From assembly GCF_018069895.1 (NCBI RefSeq), contig NZ_JAGQDH010000001.1, positions 62,001 to 126,000 on the forward strand: 64,000 nucleotides of DNA, in the 5' to 3' direction. This document shows, piece after piece, positions 8,058-16,002 of the stretch. The translations under genes and the position numbers were made by a program. Source of the DNA: Roseovarius autotrophicus. GTDB taxonomy: Bacteria > Pseudomonadota > Alphaproteobacteria > Rhodobacterales > Rhodobacteraceae. The notes under the pieces are model-generated. The model saw only the letters and a list, made by a program, of their open reading frames with translations, had not been told where the DNA came from and searched no databases. How positions within the stretch are numbered: the first letter of the stretch is position 1; each line of letters begins with the position of its first letter.

Positions 8058-8799
8058 GGCGCGCGGCACGGGGGCGCTCTCGCTCGCGGCGCTTCTGGGT
8101 CTGTGGGCCGTCGCGGCGCTTCTGACCGGCGATGCGATGATCCTGCCCGCGCCCTGGGAATTGGTTGCGCCCCTCCTGCAAGAGGTGCGCAGCGGCGAAT
8201 TGCCCCGCCATCTTGGCGCGACGCTGGGGCGGGTCATCGCGGCTTTCCTGCTGGCCATGAGCATCGGGGTGGCGCTTGGCCTTGTCATGGGCCGCTCGGC
8301 GCGGGCCGATCGCTGGCTCGATCCGTGGCTGGTGGTGTTTCTCAATCTGCCTGCGCTGGTGGTGATTGTGCTGTGTTATCTCTGGATCGGCCTGACCGAG
8401 GTGGCGGCCATCCTCGCCGTCAGCCTCAACAAGATCCCCAATGTCGCCACGGTCCTGCGTGAGGGCGCGCGCGCGCTCAGCCCCGATCTTGACGCCATGG
8501 CGCGGGTTTACGCGATGCCCGCGCGCACCCGGCTGCGCCATGTCATCCTGCCGCAGCTTGCGCCCTATATCGCAGGTGCTGCGCGCTCGGGCGTGGCGCT
8601 GATCTGGAAGATCGTTCTGGTGGTGGAGTTTCTGGGCCGCTCCAACGGCATCGGCTTTCAGATCCACATGTATTTCCAGTTGTTCGATGTGGCGATGGTG
8701 CTGGTCTATGCGCTGTCGTTCATCGCGGTGATGCTGGTGGTGGAATGGCGCATCCTGCAACCCTGGGAGCGGCGCGTGCGGCGCTGGCGGGCGGCATGA
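8047..8799 (+). CDS. ABC transporter permease (NitT/TauT type)
   Basis: A 250-residue inner-membrane permease with about six hydrophobic segments and the cytoplasmic EAA-type loop that contacts the ATPase (DLDAMARVYAMPARTRLRHVILPQLAPYI region, given here by its ends; glycine position unusual). It overlaps the binding-protein gene by 11 bases and the ATPase gene by four (ATGA), as expected for subunits made in fixed ratio. It is homologous to the SsuC/TauC class. What it imports is not visible; because it sits in a PQQ/lanthanide operon, a metal chelate or a PQQ-related compound deserves consideration. Confidence 0.8.
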   Translation: MSPEARGTGALSLAALLGLWAVAALLTGDAMILPAPWELVAPLLQEVRSGELPRHLGATLGRVIAAFLLAMSIGVALGLVMGRSARADRWLDPWLVVFLNLPALVVIVLCYLWIGLTEVAAILAVSLNKIPNVATVLREGARALSPDLDAMARVYAMPARTRLRHVILPQLAPYIAGAARSGVALIWKIVLVVEFLGRSNGIGFQIHMYFQLFDVAMVLVYALSFIAVMLVVEWRILQPWERRVRRWRAA

Positions 8800-9446
8800 C
8801 CGAGGTGGCGATCCGCGCCAAGGCGTTTGGCGGCACCCCTGTGCTGGGGCCGGTGGCGTTTTCCATCGCGGCGGGGGATGTGCTGGCCATTCTCGGCCCC
8901 TCCGGTATCGGCAAATCCACACTTTTGCGGATTGTGGCCGGGATCGACCGGGACTTTGAGGGGCGCGTGACCCGCCCCGACCGCCTTGCCATGGTGTTTC
9001 AGGAGCCGGTGCTGTTGCCCTGGCGCTCGGCGCTCGACAACCTGCGTCTGGTGCATCCCGGATTGAGCCAGAGTGCTGCGCGCGCCGCACTTGACCGCGT
9101 GGGCCTCGGGGATAAGGGTGCGGCCTTTCCGGGGCAGCTCTCGCTTGGGCAGCAACGGCGGCTGGCTCTGGCGCGCGCCTTTGCGGGGCGGCCCGAGTTG
9201 CTGATCCTCGACGAGCCGTTCGTCTCGCTCGATCCCGAAACCGCCGAGACCATGTTGATGCTCACCGAGAGCCTGATTGCCGAGGCGCGGCCTGCCACGC
9301 TTCTCGTCACCCATGCAGAGGCCGAGGCCGCGCGGCTGGCCACGCGCATCTTGCGCCTCACGGGGCGGCCTGCGACCCTTGCCGAGGACGCCGCGCCGGG
9401 GCAGGGTGGGGCGGATGATAAGGGAGAGGGGCATGGCCGAGCTTGA
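8796..9446 (+). CDS. ABC transporter ATP-binding protein (NitT/TauT type)
   Basis: A 216-residue ATPase that would energise the importer made by the two preceding genes. Walker A is GPSGIGKST, the Q-loop is MVFQEPVLLPW, the signature is LSLGQQRR instead of LSGGQ, Walker B is LLILDEPFVSLD, and the switch His is in LLVTHAEAE. ATG 8796 overlaps the permease stop codon as ATGA. The protein is slightly short for its family because the C-terminus is brief and low in complexity. It overlaps the next ATPase gene by 14 bases, so two different ABC systems are translated from one message. Confidence 0.82.
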   Translation: MTEVAIRAKAFGGTPVLGPVAFSIAAGDVLAILGPSGIGKSTLLRIVAGIDRDFEGRVTRPDRLAMVFQEPVLLPWRSALDNLRLVHPGLSQSAARAALDRVGLGDKGAAFPGQLSLGQQRRLALARAFAGRPELLILDEPFVSLDPETAETMLMLTESLIAEARPATLLVTHAEAEAARLATRILRLTGRPATLAEDAAPGQGGADDKGEGHGRA

Positions 9447-10149
9447 GGTCAGCGGGCTGAGCTATCGCTACGGCGCGAAACGCGCGCTGGAGGAGGTGTC
9501 CTTTGCCATTCCGCGCGGGACGTTCTGCGCGCTTCTCGGCCCTAATGGCGCGGGCAAATCGACGCTGGTTTCGCTGCTCACGCGGCTTCTGGTGGCACCC
9601 GAGGGGCGGATTGTCCTTGCCGGGCACGATCTGCGATCCGCGCCGCGCCGCGCGCTTGGCGCGCTCGGCGTGGTGTTTCAGCAGCCGACCCTCGATCTGA
9701 GCCTGACCGTGCGGCAGAACATGGCCTATTTCGCCGCCCTTCACGGCCTGCCGCGCAAGGGGCTGGCTGCGCGCATCGACGCGGCGCTTGCGCGGCTGTC
9801 GATGGCCGAACGCGCGGGCGAGAAGGTGGGCGCGCTCAATGGCGGGCACCGGCGGCGGATGGAACTGGCGCGTGCGCTTCTGCACGAGCCGCGCGTGTTG
9901 CTTCTGGATGAACCGACCGTGGGGCTTGACGCCGCCGCGCGCGCCTCGATCGTGGCGCAGGTGCACGATCTGGCCGATGAGGGGCTGTCGGTGCTCTGGA
10001 CCACGCATCTGACCGACGAGGTGCGCGACAGCGACCGCCTTTTGGTGCTGCATCAGGGGCGCATCCTGGCCGATGGAATCACGCGGGAGGTGCGCGGCGC
10101 GCAGCCGCTGGCCGAGTGGTTCCTTGCCCATACGGAGGCGGTCGCATGA
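9433..10149 (+). CDS. lutE: ABC-2 type ATP-binding protein of PQQ/lanthanide system
   Basis: A 238-residue ATPase of the exporter-like class found with PQQ-dependent alcohol catabolism. Walker A GPNGAGKST, Q-loop VVFQQPTLDLSLT, Walker B LLLDEPTVGLD and switch LWTTHLTDE are present. The signature is unusual, LNGGHRRRMELA, with His replacing the Gln of LSGGQ. ATG 9433 follows GGGAGAGGGG. It pairs with the ABC-2 permease that overlaps its stop codon. In Methylorubrum-type lut loci the same pair is LutE/LutF and is required for lanthanide transport into the cytoplasm; the symbol is transferred on that basis. Confidence 0.75.
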   Translation: MAELEVSGLSYRYGAKRALEEVSFAIPRGTFCALLGPNGAGKSTLVSLLTRLLVAPEGRIVLAGHDLRSAPRRALGALGVVFQQPTLDLSLTVRQNMAYFAALHGLPRKGLAARIDAALARLSMAERAGEKVGALNGGHRRRMELARALLHEPRVLLLDEPTVGLDAAARASIVAQVHDLADEGLSVLWTTHLTDEVRDSDRLLVLHQGRILADGITREVRGAQPLAEWFLAHTEAVA

Positions 10150-10937
10150 GCGCATATCTGGGCGTCATGCGCGCCATCATGGCGCGCGAATTCCTGCGCT
10201 TCGTGCATCAGCGTGAGCGGTTTCTGGCGGCGCTCGTGCGCCCGCTGGTCTGGCTTGTGGTCTTTGCCGCCGGGTTTCGCGCGGCGCTCGGCCTGTCGAT
10301 CATCCCGCCCTACCAGACCTATATCACCTACGAGACCTATATCGTGCCGGGGCTTTGCGCGATGGTGCTTTTGTTCAACGGAATGCAAAGCTCGCTCAGC
10401 CTGGTCTATGACCGCGAGATGGGGTCCATGCGCCTGCTGCTCACGAGTCCCTTCCCGCGCGGCTGGCTGCTGTTTTGCCGCCTGCTCGGGGCGACACTGA
10501 TTTCGGTCTTGCAGGTCTATGCGTTTCTGGGCGCAGCAGCGCTTTTCGGCGTGGTGCTGCCGGGATGGGGCTATGTCGCGGTCTTGCCCGCGCTCATTCC
10601 CGCAGGGCTGATGCTGGGGGCGCTTGGGCTGGTTCTGTCAAGTTTCATCAAGCAGTTGGAGAATTTCGCGGGCGTCATGAATTTCGTCATCTTCCCGATG
10701 TTCTTTCTCTCCTCGGCGCTCTATCCGCTCTGGCGCATGGCAGAAAGTTCCAGGCTTCTGCACGACATAAGCGCCGCCAACCCGTTCACCCACGCGGTAG
10801 AACTCATCCGCTTCGCGGCCCATCTGCAACTCAATTGGGGCGCGTTTTTCTGGGTCCTAGTCTGGGCCGCAGCACTCGGCGTGCTGGCGATCTGGGCCTA
10901 TGATCCGGGCCGTGCGCTCATGCGGCGCAAGGGGTAG
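10146..10937 (+). CDS. lutF: ABC-2 type permease of PQQ/lanthanide system
   Basis: A 263-residue membrane protein with six predicted helices and the ABC-2 layout: an N-terminal amphipathic segment (REFLRFVHQRERF), a first helix at RPLVWLVVFAAGF, a central YDREMGSMRLLLTSPFPRGWLL coupling region, and late helices including PMFFLSSALYPLW. It starts on the ATGA overlap with the ATPase gene and ends the lut-like operon. Members of this subfamily are annotated as PQQ-dependent alcohol-catabolism permeases; in methylotrophs the equivalent LutF is needed for lanthanide uptake. Direction of transport cannot be read from sequence, and ABC-2 folds are usually exporters. Confidence 0.75.
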   Translation: MSAYLGVMRAIMAREFLRFVHQRERFLAALVRPLVWLVVFAAGFRAALGLSIIPPYQTYITYETYIVPGLCAMVLLFNGMQSSLSLVYDREMGSMRLLLTSPFPRGWLLFCRLLGATLISVLQVYAFLGAAALFGVVLPGWGYVAVLPALIPAGLMLGALGLVLSSFIKQLENFAGVMNFVIFPMFFLSSALYPLWRMAESSRLLHDISAANPFTHAVELIRFAAHLQLNWGAFFWVLVWAAALGVLAIWAYDPGRALMRRKG

Positions 10938-10947
10938 GGGCGGTGGC

Positions 10948-11133
10948 TCAGGACATTATCCGGCAGTGCCAGTGGGTGATGCGTAACTGCGGGTGCAACT
11001 CGCTCCACCGCGCCAATTCGGGCTGCGCCGCGGCTATGCAGCGCGCGGGGGTCATGTGGCCGAGGACCAGACGGCGTTCCTGGCAGTCGGTGGGTGTGGC
11101 GATAAGGCAGGTGAGAAAGAGTAATTCGACCAT
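10948..11133 (-). CDS. Small conserved-looking protein, function unknown
   Basis: A 61-residue frame opposite to its neighbours, filling the gap between lutF and the sensor kinase gene. It begins with a hydrophobic VELLFLTCLIATP segment, then has TDCQERRLVL, RCIAAAQPELARWSELHP and a final HWHC. The spaced cysteines and the PELARW-x-HP pattern resemble small uncharacterised proteins common in Rhodobacteraceae, which is why I keep it. There is no strong ribosome site (GGATT at about ten bases). The longer upstream frame that reads into the kinase gene is an antisense shadow and is not included. Confidence 0.5.
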   Translation of the reverse strand: MVELLFLTCLIATPTDCQERRLVLGHMTPARCIAAAQPELARWSELHPQLRITHWHCRIMS

Positions 11134-11202
11134 TGGTGTAAATCCGTTAAAAACTGCGTTGAGTTTATCGCGTTCGCGGTCCTTGTCACCCCCTGCGCGC
11201 CA

Positions 11203-12792
11203 ATGTCGCAGGCGGTCATGAGGGGGCGCGCCACCTCGCTCAAGGCGCGGCTCGGGATCGGGGCGGCGATCCTCGGGGGGCTGACGCTTCTGGCCGCCGC
11301 GATCTTCTATATCGGCCTCATGCGCGTGGCTGATCGGCTCGACGCGGCGCTCGGCACCGAGGCGCGGCTGGCGCGTTACTCGACCCTCTCGCGCGAGGTC
11401 TCGACCTTGCTCGTGATCGCGACCGAGACGGTGCAATCGGGGCAGCCGCCACCAGTGCGCGCCGAGCGGCTAGAGCCGGTGGCGGGCGCGCTCGCGCAGA
11501 CCTTTACCCGCCTGCGCGGCGATCTGGAGCGGGGAGTGGCCGCCGCCGACGGGCTGGACGCGCAATCGCGACAGGCGACGCAATCGCTGGGCCTTGCGCG
11601 GATGGAGGCGCTTTTGCATAGCACGCTTGGCGCGCTGCGCTCGGACGAGGACGACCCTGCGGTCCTGCGCGCCCATCTCGACACTTTCGCGGGCCGCTTC
11701 GATCCGCTGCTCAATCAGGCGGTGCAGACCGAGGTGCTTTTCCGCAACGAGGCGCTGGCGGGCATCGACGCGCTTCGGCGCGGGCTGAGCCTGACGGCGG
11801 TGATCATCGGCGGGTTGAGCCTGCCGCTGGTCGCGGGCTTTTATCTCCTGGTCATCCACCCGCAATTCCGCCGCCTCGACCGTCTGCACGAGGCCGCGCG
11901 CGAGATCGGGCAGGAGAATTTCGCCGTGGTCCTGCCCGAAGGCGAGGATGACGAGATCGGGCGGCTCTATACCGAAACGGGCCGCATGGCGCGCGCGCTG
12001 GCCCAAAGGCGCGAGGAGGTGCGCGCCGAATGGGCGCGCCTCAACGAGACCATCGCCGCGCGCACCGAGGATCTGCGCGCCGCCAACACGCGGCTCGAAG
12101 AGGTGGACGACAACCGCCGTCGTTTCTTTGCCGATATCAGCCATGAATTGCGCACGCCGCTCACCGTGATCCTGACCGAGGCGCAGATCGGCCAGCAGGC
12201 AAGCACGGGGGACACGCGCACCGCCTTTGCCACCATCGAGGGGCGCGCGGCACGGCTCAACCGGCGGATCGACGATCTGCTGCGCGTTGCGCGCTCTGAC
12301 AGCGGGCAGTTGGCGCTTGATCCGGTCAGGATGCCGCTTGCGCGGATCGCCAAGGAGGCGGTGGCCGAAATGCGCGCCGAAATCGACACGGCGGGGCTGG
12401 TGCTGGAGACAGGCGCGGTGCCCGAGGGCGCGGTGATCTGTGATCCGAACTGGGCGCGACAGGTGGTTGCGGGGCTGATGCGCAACGCCATTACCCATGC
12501 GCGCAGCGGCGGGCGTCTGGCGCTGCGCGCGGTCGTCTCGGAGGGCAGGGCGGGGCTGTCCGTGATCGACAATGGCCCCGGCATCGCGGCGCAGGATCAG
12601 GCGCGCGTTCTTGAGCGGTTCGCGCGGGGGGAACGTGGGCGCGCCGAGGGATTTGGCATCGGGCTGGCGCTGGCGCGTTGGGTGGTCGAGGCGGAGGGCG
12701 GCGAGATGCGGCTGACAAGCCCCGTGCCGAAGGATGACGCGCTCGGGGATGCGCCGGGGCTGTGCATTACGGTACTTTGGCCGGAGGGGTGA
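11203..12792 (+). CDS. Sensor histidine kinase
   Basis: A 529-residue membrane kinase. Two helices (about residues 15-38 and 195-216) enclose a periplasmic sensor of about 155 residues with no recognised fold. A HAMP region follows (RRLDRLHEAAREIG), then a HisKA domain with the phospho-acceptor in FFADISHELRTPL (His314) and an ATPase domain with N box RNAITHA, G1 DNGPGIA and G2 GFGIGLALA. An ATG at 11218 has a better ribosome site and is an alternative start. No regulator gene is adjacent; the nearest is the OmpR-type regulator beyond the pqq operon at 16040-16714, and the two probably form a pair that controls this island. Confidence 0.88.
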   Translation: MSQAVMRGRATSLKARLGIGAAILGGLTLLAAAIFYIGLMRVADRLDAALGTEARLARYSTLSREVSTLLVIATETVQSGQPPPVRAERLEPVAGALAQTFTRLRGDLERGVAAADGLDAQSRQATQSLGLARMEALLHSTLGALRSDEDDPAVLRAHLDTFAGRFDPLLNQAVQTEVLFRNEALAGIDALRRGLSLTAVIIGGLSLPLVAGFYLLVIHPQFRRLDRLHEAAREIGQENFAVVLPEGEDDEIGRLYTETGRMARALAQRREEVRAEWARLNETIAARTEDLRAANTRLEEVDDNRRRFFADISHELRTPLTVILTEAQIGQQASTGDTRTAFATIEGRAARLNRRIDDLLRVARSDSGQLALDPVRMPLARIAKEAVAEMRAEIDTAGLVLETGAVPEGAVICDPNWARQVVAGLMRNAITHARSGGRLALRAVVSEGRAGLSVIDNGPGIAAQDQARVLERFARGERGRAEGFGIGLALARWVVEAEGGEMRLTSPVPKDDALGDAPGLCITVLWPEG

Positions 12793-12794
12793 CG

Positions 12795-13898
12795 CTACTC
12801 TACACCTTCGCGCTCGGGCATCCGGCGATAGACCAGAGGCGCCTCCACATCGGCGGCATAGTCCACCGCCTGCGCGCGGATGCGCGCATGATGGGGAGAT
12901 TTGCCACAGACCGGATCGGTCGCCGCCGCATCGCCCACAAGCGCCATCGCCTGACAGCGGCAGCCGCCGAAATCCACCTCGCGGCGGTCGCAACTCTGGC
13001 ACGGCTCCTGCATCCATTCCGTGCCGCGATAGGCGTTGAAGGCCGCGCCGTCATACCAGATCTCGCGCAGGGGCCGCTCGGTCACGCGGTCGAACGTGAG
13101 ATGCGGGATGGTCTGCGCCGCGTGGCAGGGCAGCACCAAACCTTCGGGCGTGATGTTCAGCCCGGTCGTGCCCCATCCGCCCATGCAACGCTTGGGCAGG
13201 TCTTCGTGATAGTCCGCAGGCACATAGTCGATCACCAGCCGCCCCTTGAGGCGCGCGCGGGCCTCGGCGACGATCCGCGTCGCTTCGCGCGCCTGATCGA
13301 GCGTCGGCATGAGCGCGGCACGGTTCTCGATCGCCCAGCCGTGGAATTGCACCGTGGCCACCTCCATTCGCCGCGCGCCCATCTCCAGCGCCATGTCGAT
13401 GGCACGGGGCAACTGGTGCAGGTTGCGCCGGTGCAGCACGGCGTTGAGCGTCAGCGGAAAGCCCACCTCGGCCACCCAGCCCGCCACCTGCATCTTGCGC
13501 GCAAAGCCGCCGCGATAGCCGCCGATTTCGTCGGCGGTGGCCGGATCGGTGCCCTGAAGCGACAGTTGCACATGATCGAGACCGGCCGCGTCCAACTCGC
13601 GCAGGCGCCGCTCGGTCAGGCCGATCCCGGAGGTGATCAGGTTGACATAAAGCCCCGCCTCCCGCGCCGCCGCCACCAGTTCGACCAGATCGCGGCGCGA
13701 GGCAGGCTCGCCCCCGGAAAGATGCAGTTGCAACACTCCCAGATCGGCGGCCTGCCGGAAGATGTCGGCCCAGGTGGCGGTGTCAAGCTCGCGCTCCTGA
13801 CGGGTCAGTTCCAGCGGGTTCGAGCAATAGGGACAGGCCAGCGGGCAACGATGCGTGACCTCGGCGAGCATGGCGATGGGGGGGCGCACCGTGCTCAT
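12795..13898 (-). CDS. pqqE: PqqE, radical SAM protein of PQQ synthesis
   Basis: A 367-residue iron-sulfur enzyme that forms the carbon-carbon bond between the Glu and Tyr side chains of PqqA, the first step of PQQ synthesis, working with PqqD. The radical SAM cluster motif CPLACPYC is at the N-terminus (Cys18, Cys22, Cys25). The C-terminal SPASM region has CMGGWG, LPCHAA and the CQSCDRREVDFGGCRCQA cluster ligands. The start overlaps pqqD by ATGA. It is the last gene of pqqABCDE and stops two bases from the end of the kinase gene on the other strand. Confidence 0.95.
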   Translation of the reverse strand: MSTVRPPIAMLAEVTHRCPLACPYCSNPLELTRQERELDTATWADIFRQAADLGVLQLHLSGGEPASRRDLVELVAAAREAGLYVNLITSGIGLTERRLRELDAAGLDHVQLSLQGTDPATADEIGGYRGGFARKMQVAGWVAEVGFPLTLNAVLHRRNLHQLPRAIDMALEMGARRMEVATVQFHGWAIENRAALMPTLDQAREATRIVAEARARLKGRLVIDYVPADYHEDLPKRCMGGWGTTGLNITPEGLVLPCHAAQTIPHLTFDRVTERPLREIWYDGAAFNAYRGTEWMQEPCQSCDRREVDFGGCRCQAMALVGDAAATDPVCGKSPHHARIRAQAVDYAADVEAPLVYRRMPEREGVE

Positions 13899-14170
13899 GG
13901 GCGCACGTCGAGAAAGCGGCGCGCGCGCAGCGCGTCAAGAAAGCCCGCGCTGTCGGTGGCGATCTGTTCGGGCGGCGTGTTGTAGCGTTCGGCCAGCGTT
14001 TGCGTGATCTCGCCGAAACTGCGCGCGCCGTCCACCTCGCTCAGGATCGCGTGGCCGGTGGCGTCAAGCGTGATCGCGCGTTCGGGCGCGAGCAGCACCC
14101 AGGCCTCGCGCACACGGTCGAAATGCAGCCGCACGCCGCGCGGCAGGGTGGGGATATCCTCGGGGGTCAT
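13895..14170 (-). CDS. pqqD: PqqD, PqqA-binding chaperone
   Basis: A 91-residue RRE-type peptide chaperone that binds PqqA and presents it to PqqE. Typical features are PRGVRLHFDRVREAWVLLAPE, LDATGHAILSEVDG and a C-terminal helix with FLDALRARRFL (position given by ends). The ATG at 14170 shares one base with the pqqC stop codon (TGATG); a GTG one codon upstream is an alternative. In some bacteria pqqC and pqqD are fused, but here they are separate. Confidence 0.93.
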   Translation of the reverse strand: MTPEDIPTLPRGVRLHFDRVREAWVLLAPERAITLDATGHAILSEVDGARSFGEITQTLAERYNTPPEQIATDSAGFLDALRARRFLDVRP

Positions 14171-14919
14171 CACGCGGCCCTCCCGGCCAATAGCCCCTCA
14201 TCCGGCTGCCAGGCACCGGGCGGGATTTCGGCGGGGGTGACATAGGCGTGATGCAGCGCGTCAAGCTGCGCCCAGAGCACATCGGTCTTGAATTCAAGCG
14301 CGGCGGCGGCGGCGTCCTGTTTCTCGGCACTGTCGGCATGGTCGAGAACCCAGGCAAGGCCAAAGGCCACGTCCTTGGGGGCCTCGGTCAGCCGCTTGCG
14401 GAAATAGGACAGCGCCGCGTCATCGGCGAAGGCGTAATTGGCCAGCAGACCCTCGATCCGCTCGGCATGGATTTTCGGCGCGAAAAGCTCAGTGAGCGAG
14501 GCGGCGACGGCCTCGAGCAGGGGGCGCTCGCGCACGAAGCGCAGATAGGCGTCACAGGCAAAGCGCGTGGCGGGCAGCACGCCCCGGCGCGAGGCGACAT
14601 AATCCGGGTCCAGCCCCACTGCCTCTGCCAGCCGCAGCCAGCGGCGGATGCCGCCCTCGTTCTCGGCGGTGCCGTCGTGATCCTCGATCCGCGAGCGCCA
14701 GATGCGGCGCAACTCTGGGTCTTCCACCCGGCTCATGAAGGCCGCGTCCTTCATGGGGATCGTGTGCTGATAGTAATAGCGGTTGATCACCCAGGCGCGT
14801 ACCTGATCAGGGGTGCAGCCGCCACCGTGCAAAAGCTTGTGGAACGGGTGGCGATCGTGATAGCGATCCGCCCCGATCTGGCGCAGTCGTGCCTCGAAGG
14901 CCTCGCGTGATGCGGTCAT
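14170..14919 (-). CDS. pqqC: PqqC, pyrroloquinoline-quinone synthase
   Basis: A 249-residue cofactor-free oxidase that carries out the last step, ring closure and eight-electron oxidation giving PQQ. The all-helical haem-oxygenase-like fold is recognised by RYHDRHPFHKLLHGG, RAWVINRYYYQHTIPMKDAA and the EDHDGT segment, which contain the active-site His, Tyr and Arg residues of the family. The length is normal. It overlaps pqqB by ATGA and pqqD by one base, so the four genes are translationally coupled. Confidence 0.95.
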   Translation of the reverse strand: MTASREAFEARLRQIGADRYHDRHPFHKLLHGGGCTPDQVRAWVINRYYYQHTIPMKDAAFMSRVEDPELRRIWRSRIEDHDGTAENEGGIRRWLRLAEAVGLDPDYVASRRGVLPATRFACDAYLRFVRERPLLEAVAASLTELFAPKIHAERIEGLLANYAFADDAALSYFRKRLTEAPKDVAFGLAWVLDHADSAEKQDAAAAALEFKTDVLWAQLDALHHAYVTPAEIPPGAWQPDEGLLAGRAA

Positions 14920-15812
14920 GGTGTGATCTCCATTCCGTCCTGTCCGATGGTCCAGCCCGCGGCCTCTGCCAGGGCGCGCTCGGGCGCGTCGGGGCGGTGC
15001 ACCGGGTTGGTATTGTTCATGTGCACGAAAACCTTTTGCGCGATGCCCAAACCCGCCATGGCGGCGATGGAGCCGTCGGGGCCGCTCATCGACATATGGC
15101 CCATGCGCGCGCCGGTCTTGTGTCCCAGGCCTTCGCGGATCATCTCGTCATCGCGCCAGAGCGTGCCGTCGAAAAACAGAAGGTTCGCGCCGCGGATACG
15201 CGCGGCCAGATCGTCGCTGAGGCGCGCGCAGCCGGGGATGTAATAGATGCGCTTGCCTGCGGCCTCGATCTCTACCCCCACGGTCTGTTCGCCCATGAGG
15301 TCCGTCACCACCTCGCCCGCCTCCATGTAGAGCGGCACCTTGCCCGGCACGGCAAAAAGCCTCGCCGCGATGCCGGGCACCAGATCGAACGCCTCTTCCA
15401 GCGCGATCGCGCGGCGTGGCACCAGATCGCGGTTGACCGCGTCAAAGATCGGGTTGGCATCGAGCACCGCGTGAATGCCGGGCGTGGCAAAAAGAGTGAA
15501 GGGCTGCGATTCCCGCAGCGTGAGCAACCCAGCCACATGGTCGATATCGCCATTGGTCACCACCACTGCCGACAAAGGCAACTCACGCAGCCCCGAAGGA
15601 TGGAGAGACCGGGCCTGCGTGAGTTGCTCCCTTATGTCGGGAGAGGCATTGAGAATTGCCCATGACCCATCCGCGCCCGAAATGGCGAGCGACGACTGTG
15701 TCAATCTAGGAATAACACCGGAACGCGCGAGATTGCAATTGTTGCAACCGCAGTTCCATTGCGGCAAACCGCCCCCGGCGGCCGCCCCGAGTATGCGCGC
15801 GCGGACTGTCAT
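14916..15812 (-). CDS. pqqB: PqqB, metallo-beta-lactamase-fold PQQ biosynthesis protein
   Basis: A 298-residue protein of the metallo-hydrolase fold, thought to hydroxylate the Tyr part of the crosslinked PqqA-derived dipeptide. Seen are LGAAAGGGLPQWNC, the CGCNNC cysteines, NASPDIREQL, VVTNGDIDHVAGLL and HMSMSGPDGS. The start at 15812 lies 24 bases after the pqqA stop codon. Its size and motifs match the family throughout. Confidence 0.94.
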   Translation of the reverse strand: MTVRARILGAAAGGGLPQWNCGCNNCNLARSGVIPRLTQSSLAISGADGSWAILNASPDIREQLTQARSLHPSGLRELPLSAVVVTNGDIDHVAGLLTLRESQPFTLFATPGIHAVLDANPIFDAVNRDLVPRRAIALEEAFDLVPGIAARLFAVPGKVPLYMEAGEVVTDLMGEQTVGVEIEAAGKRIYYIPGCARLSDDLAARIRGANLLFFDGTLWRDDEMIREGLGHKTGARMGHMSMSGPDGSIAAMAGLGIAQKVFVHMNNTNPVHRPDAPERALAEAAGWTIGQDGMEITP

Positions 15813-15836
15813 TTGTCACCCCGCGCGCTCAAGGTC

Positions 15837-15932
15837 TCAGAACAGGACGCCGTCGTCTTCCGCGCCGGGCCCATACATGTTGATTTCCATGCCGCATTCC
15901 AGTTCGCGGATGGTCGGTTTGGTCCATGCCAT
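15837..15932 (-). CDS. pqqA: PqqA, PQQ precursor peptide
   Basis: A 31-residue peptide that supplies the Glu and Tyr from which PQQ is made. It reads MAWTKPTIRELECGMEIN then MYGPGAEDDGVLF. The diagnostic Glu16-x-x-x-Tyr20 pair is present and is followed by the usual glycine/acid tail. GGAGG lies nine bases before the ATG. It heads pqqABCDE. The leader contains a perfect CTTGTC-G-GACAAG palindrome and, 72 bases upstream, the TCTTA-N5-TAAGA dyad shared with the xox/lut promoter region. Confidence 0.95.
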   Translation of the reverse strand: MAWTKPTIRELECGMEINMYGPGAEDDGVLF

Positions 15933-15956
15933 GACAATATCCCTCCTCAAGATGTG

Positions 15957-15969
15957 CTTGTCGGACAAG
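15957..15969. promoter_or_regulatory. 13-bp palindrome in the pqqA leader
   Basis: Perfect dyad CTTGTC-G-GACAAG, 25 bases upstream of the pqqA start codon and close to its ribosome-binding site. It could be an operator overlapping the promoter or a small RNA hairpin that affects translation of the abundant precursor peptide. A TTGACT stands immediately upstream on the minus strand and overlaps the first arm. No regulator is assigned. Confidence 0.4.
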
Positions 15970-16002
15970 TCAAAACTGCCACATCAAATTCGATTGGGCG
16001 AC

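Noticed and set aside
7053-9446. Assigning taurine, nitrate or sulfonate as substrate of the embedded ABC importer
   Set aside because: Fold family alone does not give the substrate and no related metabolic genes are near.
15816-15830. CTGTCAT followed by TTGTCAC near the pqqB start as a Pho box
   Set aside because: The two 7-mers are directly adjacent (no four-base spacer, so not 11-base phased) and lie in the short pqqA-pqqB gap within an operon.
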